Source: Clostridium sp. C105KSO13
GTDB taxonomy: Bacteria; Bacillota; Clostridia; Lachnospirales; Lachnospiraceae
Length of the DNA: 34,829 bases
Assembly (NCBI RefSeq): GCF_001517425.1
Contig: NZ_FBWL01000144.1
Coordinates: 1-34,829, forward strand
Reading direction: 5' to 3'
Shown here: positions 1 to 7,354 of the stretch, one piece after another
How positions within the stretch are numbered: the stretch's first letter is position 1
Layout of the letters: every line of letters starts with the position of its first letter
Notes under the pieces: generated by a model
What the model was told of the DNA's origin: nothing
The model's input: the letters and a program-made list of their open reading frames with translations, nothing else
Database searches by the model: none
Made by a program: the position numbers and the translations under genes

Positions 1-2
1 AA

Positions 3-53
3 AGGTCAGAATATGATTATTTCGAAAACGTATCGCAAATATTCGAAGGATAA
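3..53 (+). CDS. Possible C-terminus of an upstream gene (partial)
   Basis: An open frame enters from the left edge and ends in TAA at 51-53, giving a short tail that ends NVSQIFEG. The stop lies directly against a strong terminator hairpin, which is where the 3' end of a gene would be expected. The fragment is only 16 codons, so no family can be named. It could be chance. Confidence 0.3.
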   Translation, partial: RSEYDYFENVSQIFEG

Positions 54-100
54 AGAACCGATGGTTAACTTTGAGATAAGTTTACACCATCGGTTCTTTT
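52..100 (+). terminator. Rho-independent terminator
   Basis: A perfect 14-bp stem (52-65 with 86-99) is built around AGAACCGATGG/CCATCGGTTCT, with a 20-nt loop and a T run at its 3' edge. It ends the gene entering from the left. The A run on the other side would allow weak termination on the other strand too. Confidence 0.75.
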
Positions 101-166
101 ATTACAAGATAGCCTGTGAACAGTAACCAATATAATTCTCAGAAATAAAATATTTGATTACATAAC

Positions 167-195
167 TTGCCCTTACAGGGGAAAATTGTTATACT
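167..195 (+). promoter_or_regulatory. Promoter of the aroK fusion gene
   Basis: TTGCCC (167-172), a 17-bp spacer and TATACT (190-195) stand 39 bases before the ATG. The -35 lies in ACTTGCCCTTAC, a 12-mer that also forms the -35 region of argS at 9473-9484. Confidence 0.6.
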
Positions 196-233
196 ATGAT
201 GACATGAGGATTTAAAAGGATGGAAAGTATAAG

Positions 234-1019
234 ATGAATGACTTGGAGATGTATCGTGAGCAGCTTGCGCTGTGTGATGATAAGATTATAGATGCCCTGA
301 TGGAACGCAATGCGGCTGCAGAGAAGATTATGGTTTATAAAGAGTCGCATGGCATGCCAATTTTTCAGCCTCTGCAGGAAGAAAAGCAGGTTAGAAGGCT
401 GAAGGAAAAGCTTGAAGGCAATAAATATCAGGAGGAAATTCATGATGTATTCAAGCGGATTCTGTATGTCAGCAAGCGAATTCAGGCTAAAAAGTTGTTT
501 CCTTATAATATTATTTTAATCGGTTTCATGGGTGCCGGGAAATCAACCGTTTCAGATTACCTTAGCGCCATGTTTTCCATGAAGATCGCAGAGATGGATC
601 AGATAATTGCCGAGAGAGAAGGGATGAGTATCCCGGATATTTTTGCTACATATGGGGAAGCTTATTTCAGGGCGAAGGAGACGGAGCTTCTGATTGAGCT
701 GCAGTCACAGAAGAATACAATTATTTCATGCGGAGGCGGTGCTGCTCTCCGGGAAGAGAATGTTACAGAGATGAAGAAAAAAGGCCGCGTTGTTCTGCTC
801 ACAGCAAGTCCCGAGACGGTATATGAGCGTGTGAAAGACGACCAGGAACGGCCGGTTCTTCAGGGCAATAACAATGTGGAATATATTACTAAACTGATGG
901 AAAAGCGGCGTAAAAAGTATGAGGCGGCAGCAGATATTGTAATCCAGACAGATGATAAGGATGTTTTGCAGATTTGCGAGGAACTGATTACTAAATTGCT
1001 GGAAATGGATACAGAATAA
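234..1019 (+). CDS. aroK: Chorismate mutase-shikimate kinase fusion protein
   Basis: This is a 261-residue bifunctional enzyme of aromatic amino acid synthesis. Residues 1-85 look like an AroQ-type helical chorismate mutase (ALMERNAAAEKI, then a Q-rich helix), which converts chorismate to prephenate. Residues 91-261 are shikimate kinase, which uses ATP to make shikimate 3-phosphate. Visible kinase features are the Walker A GFMGAGKST (97-105), the MD pair (121-122), FR (145-146), the GGG shikimate loop (167-169) and the ERP lid (205-207). AGGATGG lies before the ATG. The stop overlaps the next start by one base, so the two genes are translationally coupled. The kinase call is firm; the mutase call rests on helix pattern and fusion precedent in Clostridia. 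Confidence 0.9.
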   Translation: MNDLEMYREQLALCDDKIIDALMERNAAAEKIMVYKESHGMPIFQPLQEEKQVRRLKEKLEGNKYQEEIHDVFKRILYVSKRIQAKKLFPYNIILIGFMGAGKSTVSDYLSAMFSMKIAEMDQIIAEREGMSIPDIFATYGEAYFRAKETELLIELQSQKNTIISCGGGAALREENVTEMKKKGRVVLLTASPETVYERVKDDQERPVLQGNNNVEYITKLMEKRRKKYEAAADIVIQTDDKDVLQICEELITKLLEMDTE

Positions 1020-1513
1020 TGTTTGAAAGATTTTTTCCGGATGACTATCAGACGTCAGCATATGTCATCCCATATGAAAAGCTATACGAAGAAGGATACA
1101 GAGGGGTTGTGTTTGATATTGACAACACCCTTGTTCCCCATGGAGCACCGGCAGACGACCGGGCCAGAAAGCTGTTTGTCAGGTTAAGGGAAATTGGGTT
1201 TTCCTCTTGTCTTTTGTCTAACAATCAAGAACCTCGTGTCAAAATGTTTAATAAAAAGATTCAGACCAACTATATTTGCGATGCTCATAAACCCTCTGTG
1301 AAAAACTACAAAAAGGCTATGGATATTATGGGGACAGATTGTTCTAGTACTATTTTTGTCGGCGACCAGCTTTTTACGGATATCTGGGGTGCAAAAAGGA
1401 GTGGCATCAGGAATATTCTTGTGAAGCCAATTCATCCAAAGGAGGAGATTCAGATTGTACTAAAACGCAGCCTTGAGAAAATAGTCTTGCATTTCTACAG
1501 AATGAAGTGCTAG
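1019..1513 (+). CDS. YqeG-family HAD IIIA-type phosphatase
   Basis: This is a 164-residue cytoplasmic HAD-superfamily hydrolase. HAD motif I is DIDNTL (D33 and D35 are the expected nucleophile and acid). Motif II is the SNN near residue 68. Motif III/IV is the K before PSVKNYKKA together with FVGDQLFTDIWGAKRSG. The length fits the YqeG family (about 165-175). The ATG overlaps the aroK stop codon, so expression depends on aroK. In other Firmicutes yqeG sits beside aroE/yqeH; the physiological substrate is not established. Function beyond phosphatase cannot be read from the sequence. Confidence 0.85.
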   Translation: MFERFFPDDYQTSAYVIPYEKLYEEGYRGVVFDIDNTLVPHGAPADDRARKLFVRLREIGFSSCLLSNNQEPRVKMFNKKIQTNYICDAHKPSVKNYKKAMDIMGTDCSSTIFVGDQLFTDIWGAKRSGIRNILVKPIHPKEEIQIVLKRSLEKIVLHFYRMKC

Positions 1514-1529
1514 TCTGAGCAAAAAAAGG

Positions 1530-1558
1530 TTGAAAAATGTGTAAAATTATTATAAAAT
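1530..1558 (+). promoter_or_regulatory. Promoter of efp
   Basis: TTGAAA (1530-1535), 17 bp, TAAAAT (1553-1558). It starts 16 bases after the preceding stop and leaves a leader of about 50 nt before the efp ATG. Confidence 0.6.
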
Positions 1559-1613
1559 TATAAACAGTGTAAAAAGGCAAGTGCGTAGACAGCACAATTG
1601 AAGGAGGATTATA

Positions 1614-2171
1614 ATGATCTCAGCAGGAGAATTTAGGAATGGTATAACCGTAGAAATTGACGGTAATGTTTATCAGATTTTGGAATTTCAGCATGTAAAG
1701 CCAGGTAAAGGTGCGGCGTTCGTAAGAACAAAGTTAAAAAATATAATCAGCGGCGGTGTTGTAGAGAAGACTTTCAGGCCAACAGAAAAGTTCCCGAAGG
1801 CGCACATTGACAGAAAGGACATGCAGTATCTTTATCGTGACGGCGTTCTGTATAATTTTATGGACGTTGATACCTATGATCAGATTGCACTGGATGAAGA
1901 GGTTGTCGGCAATGCACTAAAGTTTGTAAAAGAGAACGAGACAGTTAAAATCTGTTCTTACAACGGAAATGTATTTTCAGTAGAACCCCCGCTGTTTGTC
2001 GAGCTGACTATCACAGAGACAGAGCCGGGATTTAAGGGTGATACAGCACAGGGGGCCACAAAGCCGGCTACAGTAGAAACCGGGGCAGTTGTCATGGTTC
2101 CATTGTTTGTAAATGAAGGCGATGTATTAAAGATTGATACAAGGACTGGAGAATATCTGTCCCGTGTATAA
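1614..2171 (+). CDS. efp: Translation elongation factor P
   Basis: EF-P binds between the ribosomal P and E sites and rescues ribosomes stalled on consecutive prolines. The 185-residue length and three-domain KOW/OB/OB layout are normal. The tip loop is [12 protein letters not shown], with Lys32 as the residue that receives post-translational modification in many bacteria. The C-terminal signature around [23 protein letters not shown] is intact. GGAGG lies 6 bases before the ATG. The gene has its own promoter and a GC-rich hairpin after the stop, so it is probably monocistronic. No modification enzyme gene is in the window. Confidence 0.97.
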   Translation: MISAGEFRNGITVEIDGNVYQILEFQHVKPGKGAAFVRTKLKNIISGGVVEKTFRPTEKFPKAHIDRKDMQYLYRDGVLYNFMDVDTYDQIALDEEVVGNALKFVKENETVKICSYNGNVFSVEPPLFVELTITETEPGFKGDTAQGATKPATVETGAVVMVPLFVNEGDVLKIDTRTGEYLSRV

Positions 2172-2174
2172 ATG

Positions 2175-2202
2175 AAAGAGGGGGGCAGCCCCCCCTATCT
2201 TT
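2175..2202 (+). terminator. Hairpin terminator after efp
   Basis: Six G (2180-2185) pair with six C (2190-2195) across a 4-base loop. AAAG/CTTT extends the stem after a small bulge. The 3' T run is short, so termination may be partial. Confidence 0.55.
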
Positions 2203-2228
2203 GCAACAATATTTTGCGAGCTGAGGGC

Positions 2229-2257
2229 TTGTATTTTGAGTATAATTTATGTATAAT
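2229..2257 (+). promoter_or_regulatory. Promoter of the DUF5688-like gene
   Basis: TTGTAT (2229-2234), 17 bp, TATAAT (2252-2257). The leader of about 95 nt that follows contains two small hairpins (2284-2298 and 2301-2315). Confidence 0.6.
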
Positions 2258-2360
2258 CATTTTACCAAATATTTTCAAATCGAATGATTTTTAATCATCC
2301 GACACGGTTCGTGTCAATTTCTCAAGTTAAGATGAGTGCGCAAATGAAGAGAGGAATAGT

Positions 2361-3323
2361 ATGGAATATCAAGATTTTTTGTGCGCTGTAGAAGAACAAT
2401 TGAATAGTAAATTAAAGGAGGGGGTAAAGGCTAAGGTTTACACTGCCCAGAAAAATAACGGCAGGGAGAAAAAAGGAATTTTATTTGAGTCAAAGGAGCT
2501 GCGTGCTTCCCCGGCTGTCTATCTTGAAGGACTTTTTCACAGATTTGAGAAAGGAGAACGTCTGGATGTGCTGGTGCAGGAGATTCTAGCTTTTTATGAA
2601 TCGATAGAGGGAAGAGAATCCTGGGACTATCACTATTTTCAGGAATATGACAAGATTAAGGACAAGGTGGTATTCAAGCTGATTCATACGAAAAAAAATG
2701 AAAGAATGCTGGAACATGTTCCATCCGTGCAAATTCTGGATTTATCTATGGTGTTTTATGTATTGTTGCAGAAGGACGAGGAGGGAACGACTACGATACA
2801 GGTCAGCAATGCTCATCTGAAGATGTGGGGAATCGATTGGGAGGAACTTTATACGAGGGCACTTAAGAATGCATCAGCGCTTCTGCCTGCCGAGTTTTTT
2901 ACTATGCACCATGTAATCCGGGAAATGCTGGAGGAAGCGCCCGGAGAAACGGAGCATCTTGTAAAGGAGAGAAATGAAAGGGAAAATCTTTTGAGTCAGA
3001 CGGGAAAGCAGCAGAAGGATACCATGTATGTACTGACAAATCCGGCACGGTATTGTGGAGCATCCTGTGTTCTTTACCCTCATGTACTTGAGATGATAGG
3101 TGAAATGCTGGAAGAAGATTACTTTGTTCTGCCCAGCAGCATACATGAGGTAATTATTGTGCCTACATCACACGGTCTTGACGCAGAAGAAATGGATAAG
3201 ATGGTGAAGGAAATAAACGAAACACAGGTTGCTCCGGAAGAAGTGCTGAGTAACCATGCATATTTCTTTCGGAGAAAGGAAGGGCATCTGATGTTTCAGA
3301 AGCAGGAACCTTCACAAACATAG
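2361..3323 (+). CDS. DUF5688-like protein of unknown function
   Basis: This is a 320-residue soluble protein with no signal peptide or membrane helix. Overall pattern and length resemble the DUF5688 group found mostly in Lachnospiraceae. The middle contains LLQKDEEGTTTIQVSNAHL and the C-terminal half has VLTNPARYCGASCVLYP, followed by LPSSIHEVIIVPTSH, a pattern typical of these proteins. No catalytic motif is recognisable. GAGAGGAAT precedes the ATG. It is transcribed from its own promoter and is followed by the tRNA promoter. Family assignment is from memory of the motif pattern, and no function is claimed. Confidence 0.75.
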   Translation: MEYQDFLCAVEEQLNSKLKEGVKAKVYTAQKNNGREKKGILFESKELRASPAVYLEGLFHRFEKGERLDVLVQEILAFYESIEGRESWDYHYFQEYDKIKDKVVFKLIHTKKNERMLEHVPSVQILDLSMVFYVLLQKDEEGTTTIQVSNAHLKMWGIDWEELYTRALKNASALLPAEFFTMHHVIREMLEEAPGETEHLVKERNERENLLSQTGKQQKDTMYVLTNPARYCGASCVLYPHVLEMIGEMLEEDYFVLPSSIHEVIIVPTSHGLDAEEMDKMVKEINETQVAPEEVLSNHAYFFRRKEGHLMFQKQEPSQT

Positions 3324-3343
3324 AAAAGGAACTCCGGAAACTC

Positions 3344-3372
3344 TTTACATTTTCCAAAATCTGTGCTAGGAT
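3344..3372 (+). promoter_or_regulatory. Promoter of tRNA-Arg
   Basis: TTTACA (3344-3349), 17 bp, TAGGAT (3367-3372), with a TG extended -10 at 3364-3365. The predicted start is near 3379, inside the palindrome at 3371-3403. Confidence 0.5.
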
Positions 3373-3403
3373 TATAAAGGTTCTGTTACAGAACCTTTAT
3401 AAT
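3371..3403. repeat. Perfect 15-bp inverted repeat at the tRNA promoter
   Basis: Arms ATTATAAAGGTTCTG (3371-3385) and CAGAACCTTTATAAT (3389-3403) match exactly around a TTA loop. The palindrome overlaps the -10 and start region of the tRNA promoter and ends 5 bases before the tRNA. It could be an operator, a leader hairpin of the tRNA precursor, or the 3' end of the preceding transcript. No T run follows. Confidence 0.7.
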
Positions 3404-3407
3404 CTAT

Positions 3408-3479
3408 ACGTCTGTAGCTCAGTGGATAGAGCAATGCCCTCCGGAGGCATGTGCGGCGGTTCGACTCCGCTCAGACGTG
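3408..3479 (+). tRNA. tRNA-Arg (anticodon CCG)
   Basis: A complete cloverleaf can be folded by hand. The acceptor stem is ACGTCTG/CAGACGT (7 bp), the D stem GCTC/GAGC, the anticodon stem ATGCC/GGCAT with loop CTCCGGA (anticodon CCG, reads CGG), and the T stem GGCGG/CCGCT with loop TTCGACT. The discriminator is G at 3479. CCA is not encoded, so it must be added by nucleotidyltransferase. Confidence 0.95.
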
Positions 3480-3487
3480 TATCATTT

Positions 3488-3549
3488 ATAACTATCTGAG
3501 AGTATGACAAAGCAAAATTGTGTCTGTACTCCCAGATAGTTATATTTTT
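3488..3549 (+). terminator. Terminator after tRNA-Arg
   Basis: An 11-bp stem (3488-3498 with 3533-3543, ATAACTATCTG/CAGATAGTTAT) continues past one mismatch with five further pairs and is followed by ATTTTTAAT. It lies just after the tRNA. Confidence 0.6.
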
Positions 3550-3604
3550 AATATCGTAAAGTCTGTGTATTGTATGTAGAAACAAAAGATGAGAGGAGAA
3601 AGTG

Positions 3605-4312
3605 ATGTCAGGTTATAATTTAGCCTTTAAAAAGGCTTTTCCTTATACGATTCCTGTACTTACGGGGTATCTGTTCATAGGTATTGCCTTTGGTATAATG
3701 TATGCTGAAAAAGGGTATTCAATCTGGTGGGCAGTGTTGATGAGTGTTCTTGTGTATGCGGGGTCCGCCCAGTATCTGGCGGTGAATTTTTTTGTGCCGG
3801 GTATTTCTTTTGCACAGATTATTTTCATGACTCTGATGGTGAATATCCGCCATGTGTTTTATGGATTAACCTGGTTGGAAAAGTTCCATCAGATGGGAAA
3901 GAAACGCTGGTATATGGTTTTTGGACTTACCGATGAGACTTACTCTCTCTTATGCCTGACAAAAGCACCGGATGGCGTGGACGAAGATAAGTTTATGTTT
4001 GCAATCGTTCTTTTGAATCAAGTCTATTGGGTAGTGGGCTCAGCTATCGGCAGCATTTTGAAAAATGTACTGCCCTTCCATGCAGCTGGGATAGATTTTG
4101 CTATGACAGCACTGTTTGTTGTTATATTTACGGAACAGTGGCTGGACGCCAGAAATCGTATACCGGCGGCAATCGGTGTAACCTCGGCCATTCTCTGCCT
4201 GCAGGTATTCGGAAGCACAAACTTTGTATTTCCGACCATGGTTGTAAGCGTTCTGGTGTTGTTTATAGCAAAAAATCGCCTGGAAGAGGAGGTGGAAGAT
4301 CATGCCGATTAA
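3605..4312 (+). CDS. azlC: AzlC-family branched-chain amino acid exporter, large subunit
   Basis: This 235-residue inner membrane protein works with AzlD to export branched-chain amino acids and analogues. The family pattern is clear: an N-terminal [20 protein letters not shown], then [28 protein letters not shown], the loop [10 protein letters not shown], and a GLTDETYSL segment. About five hydrophobic segments are visible. AGGAG (3594-3598) is 6 bases from ATG 3605 but only 3 from the in-frame GTG at 3602, so ATG is preferred. It overlaps azlD by 11 bases. Confidence 0.93.
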   Translation: MSGYNLAFKKAFPYTIPVLTGYLFIGIAFGIMYAEKGYSIWWAVLMSVLVYAGSAQYLAVNFFVPGISFAQIIFMTLMVNIRHVFYGLTWLEKFHQMGKKRWYMVFGLTDETYSLLCLTKAPDGVDEDKFMFAIVLLNQVYWVVGSAIGSILKNVLPFHAAGIDFAMTALFVVIFTEQWLDARNRIPAAIGVTSAILCLQVFGSTNFVFPTMVVSVLVLFIAKNRLEEEVEDHAD

Positions 4313-4637
4313 TAGAATCACATCTCTGCTTATAATTTTGACGGTGGCTGCTGTAACATTTTGTACCAGAGCATTACCGTTTTTTGTGTTTCCAAAAGGA
4401 AAACCGATACCGAAGACGGTGGGATATCTGGGAAAAGTGCTTGCCCCTGCGGTAATCGGTCTGCTGGTTGTATATTGTCTGAGGGATACTTCTGTTATGT
4501 CGTGTCCTCACGGGATTCCCGAAGCCCTTGCGGTACTGACCGTTGTAGTGCTGCATGTCTGGAGACGAAATAACCTGCTAAGCATCGGGGCCGGCACAGT
4601 GCTGTATATGTTGCTGATACAGGTGGTCTTTAGGTAA
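4302..4637 (+). CDS. azlD: AzlD-family branched-chain amino acid exporter, small subunit
   Basis: This 111-residue protein has three to four membrane helices and is the small partner of AzlC. Typical features are the start [21 protein letters not shown], then a [29 protein letters not shown] stretch. Its start lies inside the end of azlC, as usual for this pair. Its stop overlaps the 3' end of the converging ABC permease gene by 8 bases (4630-4637), leaving no room for a terminator between the two operons. Confidence 0.93.
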   Translation: MPINRITSLLIILTVAAVTFCTRALPFFVFPKGKPIPKTVGYLGKVLAPAVIGLLVVYCLRDTSVMSCPHGIPEALAVLTVVVLHVWRRNNLLSIGAGTVLYMLLIQVVFR

Positions 4638-5433
4638 GATTCAATTTTTTTGTGAAGATATAATGGGTAGCAAGGTATTCCAAAACTGTAAGAGCAAGAT
4701 TAATGCCGCCGGTTAATTTGAATGTTGTGAACAGGTACTGTGTCATGTTGCTTTCTGCAGCAGCGGCATTCATGTAAGCACCGGGAAATAAATTGAACAG
4801 AATCAAAAAAACCAGTACGGCAACTTGTGTGACAGCTGTGATAATGAAATATGTAAGAATCGCACATAATACCCGGTGGCTGGGGAAAAGCTGTCCGATC
4901 GTAATACATACATATATAGTTACCGTGCCGCTAAAGGAGCTTAACAGGGTGAACGCAAGCACCAGAAATCCATAACGGTCAAGGGGCATGCCGAGAGCCT
5001 GTGTTATTTCCGGAGCTGCTTTTTCATAGGCTGCAATCACATTGGGGCCGGTCAAAAGTATAAGTAAAGAAAGTGCCATCAGCAGGATGTCAATTATGTA
5101 TAAGATTGTGCCGGAAAAAAGTTTCGCCCAAAGCTGCTGCACAGGTGTAGCCGGCAATGTCCAGGACAAATACCCTTCATTTGTGAAAAGATTTTTGTAA
5201 AACCGAACGGCCAGTAAAGCTGCAACGCCCAGGCTAACTGCCGTGAATAAAAGGATATACAGACTTGCGGCCAATGCCACATAAGGTGCAATAATGGCGG
5301 AGTCAGCATTAAAATCCAGTCTTTCAAAAAACAGAAACCGGCCAAGTATACAGGCTATCAGTAAAAACCCGTGGATTGCAATAAAAATGCGATTGCCATA
5401 CTTCAAATCATATTTCAATAACTTTCCTAACAT
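4630..5433 (-). CDS. ABC transporter permease
   Basis: This 267-residue membrane protein has about six hydrophobic segments (near residues 17-33, 49-75, 105-128, 155-178, 190-213, 240-255). The N-terminal [15 protein letters not shown] is typical of ABC-2-type permeases in Clostridia that are encoded beside YtrA-type regulators. It overlaps the ATPase gene by 7 bases, so the two form an exporter. The substrate is unknown; related systems are linked to cell-envelope stress or antimicrobial peptides, which is only an inference here. Confidence 0.85.
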   Translation of the reverse strand: MLGKLLKYDLKYGNRIFIAIHGFLLIACILGRFLFFERLDFNADSAIIAPYVALAASLYILLFTAVSLGVAALLAVRFYKNLFTNEGYLSWTLPATPVQQLWAKLFSGTILYIIDILLMALSLLILLTGPNVIAAYEKAAPEITQALGMPLDRYGFLVLAFTLLSSFSGTVTIYVCITIGQLFPSHRVLCAILTYFIITAVTQVAVLVFLILFNLFPGAYMNAAAAESNMTQYLFTTFKLTGGINLALTVLEYLATHYIFTKKLNLT

Positions 5434-6125
5434 TTAAATACCTCCCTGAACAGTGAATCTACAGATTGTCCTTTTGCTGTACGTATTTCATCCACCAGGG
5501 CATTTAAGACAAGCTGTCCTTTCCGGATAAAAAGAACCCGGTCCAGCATATTTTCAATGTCTGTAATCAGGTGGGTGGAAAGAAGAATAGTGGCATTCTC
5601 ATTGTAATTCGTCAGTATAGTTTGAAGAATGTAATCTCTTGCTGCGGGATCCACTCCCCCGATAGGCTCATCCAGTATGAAAAGTTCTGCATCACGGCTC
5701 ATGACAAGTACAAGCTGCACTTTTTCCCTGGTTCCTTTTGAGAGTGTGCGCAGCCGTGCGCGGGGATCAATATCCAGATCACTGAGCATGGCTTTGGCAT
5801 GTGCTGCATTGAAGTTCTCATAAAAGTCTGAGAAGTAGGAAAGGATTTCTTTTACTCTCATGTGTTCGTTCAGGCAGCTCCTCTCCGGAAGGTAAGACAC
5901 TATTTTTTTCGTATCGGCTCCTGGCGGCACGCCGTTAATCAGGACTTGTCCGTCCTTGGGTACCAACAGGCCGTTTATGAGCTTGATCAAAGTGGTTTTC
6001 CCACTTCCGTTAGGACCCAGAAGCCCTACAATCTGTCCTCTTTCCAGAGTCAGATTCAGGTTGGAAAGTGCAAAAAAGCCGCTGTATTTTTTAGTTAAAC
6101 TCTGACATTCCAGAATGGGTTTCAT
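5427..6125 (-). CDS. ABC transporter ATP-binding protein
   Basis: This 232-residue nucleotide-binding subunit powers the permease encoded next to it. Walker A is GPNGSGKTT (37-44 core), the signature is LSKGT (128-132), Walker B is LFILDEP (148-154) with catalytic Glu153, and the switch His is H185 in LLSTHL. The Q-loop position reads SYLPE rather than SYLPQ, as in some export ATPases. The start overlaps the stop of the gntR gene by 4 bases, so gntR, ATPase and permease are one operon. Confidence 0.95.
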   Translation of the reverse strand: MKPILECQSLTKKYSGFFALSNLNLTLERGQIVGLLGPNGSGKTTLIKLINGLLVPKDGQVLINGVPPGADTKKIVSYLPERSCLNEHMRVKEILSYFSDFYENFNAAHAKAMLSDLDIDPRARLRTLSKGTREKVQLVLVMSRDAELFILDEPIGGVDPAARDYILQTILTNYNENATILLSTHLITDIENMLDRVLFIRKGQLVLNALVDEIRTAKGQSVDSLFREVFKC

Positions 6126-6496
6126 TTTGCTGTGCCTCCTTTAAGCGTTTTCTGAACTAATTCTAGGACTTCTTCTTTGCTGTATCCCAGGAGAGTCATT
6201 TTTTCAAAAAACTGACGGATGTGTTCGGATGCCAGTTCTTGTTTTATCTTCTTTAACATGGTCTTATCCTCCGTGATAAATCTTCCACTGGTCCGCTGTG
6301 AATATACTAATCCACTGCGCTCCAGTTCAGATAAAGCTTTCTGCATGGTGTTCGGATTGACCGAGGCTTCAAGGGCCAGCTCCCTAACGGAGGGGAGTTT
6401 GTCACCGGGGCTGTACGCGCCGGCTATAATATCCTGCTGGATACGTTCCATTAATTGCAGGTAAATTGGGCGGTTATTATCTAAATCCCAGGGCAT
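6122..6496 (-). CDS. GntR-family regulator, YtrA subfamily
   Basis: This 124-residue protein has an N-terminal winged helix (residues 9-75, with IYLQLMERIQQDIIAG and KLPSVRELA...VNPNTMQKAL) and a short helical C-terminal dimerisation part. It lacks the large ligand domain of other GntR groups, which defines YtrA-type regulators. Such proteins usually repress their own operon and the ABC exporter that follows. A strong AAGGAGGCGG ribosome site precedes the ATG. A palindrome over the predicted promoter start (6667-6684) is a good candidate operator. Confidence 0.93.
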   Translation of the reverse strand: MPWDLDNNRPIYLQLMERIQQDIIAGAYSPGDKLPSVRELALEASVNPNTMQKALSELERSGLVYSQRTSGRFITEDKTMLKKIKQELASEHIRQFFEKMTLLGYSKEEVLELVQKTLKGGTAK

Positions 6497-6534
6497 CTAA
6501 GCCGCCTCCTTTTCTATGGTATGTGTAAAAACAT

Positions 6535-6600
6535 TATTCCCGCGAGCAACGAGCCAAGTGGAAATGCCTGCATTTCCATTTGGCGACTACTGCGAGGGTC
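6535..6600. repeat. Dispersed palindromic repeat, copy 1
   Basis: This 66-base element folds back on itself: CCAAGTGGAAATG pairs with CATTTCCATTTGG with one G-T pair, with partial pairing outside. A second copy sits at 19868-19932, with about 85-90% identity by eye. The copy lies in the 5' leader of the gntR-ABC operon. Confidence 0.85.
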
Positions 6601-6665
6601 CAATACTCCGCAGCTTGCTGCGCTACAAGTTTGATGCCCCGTCAGCTTGCTGGGGGGTATTGGAC
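6598..6665. repeat. Second hairpin module fused to repeat copy 1
   Basis: An outer 9-bp stem GTCCAATAC/GTATTGGAC (6598-6606 with 6657-6665) encloses two small hairpins with the same core, CAG-CTTG-CTG (6611-6620 and 6643-6652). This second module is absent after the other copy at 19868-19932, so the element is modular. Confidence 0.75.
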
Positions 6666-6666
6666 T

Positions 6667-6684
6667 GTATTATCTGTATAATAC
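6667..6684. promoter_or_regulatory. Candidate GntR (YtrA-type) operator
   Basis: GTATTAT (6667-6673) and ATAATAC (6678-6684) form a perfect inverted repeat with a 4-base spacer. It covers the predicted transcription start of the gntR operon, where a repressor would block RNA polymerase. Confidence 0.5.
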
Positions 6685-6685
6685 A

Positions 6686-6714
6686 AAAATACAATAAGAG
6701 GAAGCGGATGTCAA
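6686..6714 (-). promoter_or_regulatory. Promoter of the gntR-ABC operon
   Basis: On the minus strand TTGACA (6714-6709), 17 bp and TATTTT (6691-6686) are seen. The predicted start is near 6679, giving a leader of about 180 nt that contains the palindromic repeat. Confidence 0.5.
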
Positions 6715-6742
6715 GTTGCTCCTAATATTTTTTTCGGATGTA

Positions 6743-6771
6743 TTGAAACAAAATATACCGTGTGATACAAT
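6743..6771 (+). promoter_or_regulatory. Promoter of the decayed iron-uptake operon
   Basis: TTGAAA (6743-6748), 17 bp, TACAAT (6766-6771) lie 34 bases before the GTG start. The promoter looks intact although the genes behind it are broken. Confidence 0.5.
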
Positions 6772-6805
6772 GACTTATAGATTTTATCGATTAGGGGGAA
6801 ATGCA

Positions 6806-7340
6806 GTGAAAAAGAAAATATTGGCAGTAATGTTATCGTTGACTATGGTTGCATCTCTTGGGGCAGGCTGTGGGCAAAGGACGAAGGAATCAAAAGAGAC
6901 AACAAAAGTGACTGATCTCTACGTCAATGCTACTGGCGTTGGGGGAGGGAGATAAAATCGCGGGCAGGGAGACAAAGGATCTAAATGCAGCCGCTGATCT
7001 GACGGGTACCGGCTGGGCAGATATTTCTTACGAGCAGTTGATTGCTTATAACCCGGATATGATTGTACTGATTTCAGATGCAGACTATTCGGTGGAGGAT
7101 GTTTTAAACGATGGACAATTAGCAGGAATAAAAGCAGTACAAAATGGTGCAGTGTATCAGATGCCAAAGGGGTATGAAGCGTGGGATTCACCTGTACCAG
7201 CAACGATTCTTGGAAGCCTCTGGCTTGCAGCCGTTATTGTACCGGATGCCTATTCCCAGGACGATTTTGTTAAAGAAGCAGAGACCTTCTATAAAGAATT
7301 TTACGGAATTGCAATCGATACAACACAGTTGACACAGTAG
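6806..7340 (+). pseudogene. Remnant of an iron-complex ABC substrate-binding lipoprotein
   Basis: GTG 6806 after AGGGGGA starts a clear lipoprotein signal peptide (KKKILAVMLSLTMVASLGAGC, lipobox Cys near residue 23). The frame then stops at 6955. The family continues in another frame from about 6927 with LLALGEGDKIAGRE and then jumps to AAADLTGTGWADISYEQLIAYNPDMIVL, which belongs to the C-terminal lobe of FepB/BtuF-type proteins. About 178 codons remain of an expected 330-380. At least two lesions are visible: a frame change near 6925-6935 and loss of the middle near 6981-6987. Before the damage it would have bound a ferric siderophore, haem or a cobamide at the cell surface. Confidence 0.8.
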
Positions 7341-7354
7341 AAAAAGAGGAAGAT

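Larger units (their letters stand above)
6497..6805. other. 309-base intergenic region with repeat and two divergent promoters
   Basis: No gene is supported here. The stretch holds the 5' leader of the minus-strand gntR operon, almost filled by a composite palindromic repeat (6535-6665), then a candidate operator with the gntR promoter, and finally the plus-strand promoter of the decayed iron-uptake operon. A 69-codon frame across the repeat is not coding. Confidence 0.7.

Noticed and set aside
2284-2315. Two small hairpins (ATGATT/AATCAT and GACACG/CGTGTC) in the DUF5688 leader
   Set aside because: Stems of six pairs are common by chance in A/T-rich leaders and show no further link.
6516-6725. 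A 69-codon frame across the palindromic repeat
   Set aside because: It is encoded by repeat DNA that occurs elsewhere and has no ribosome site.
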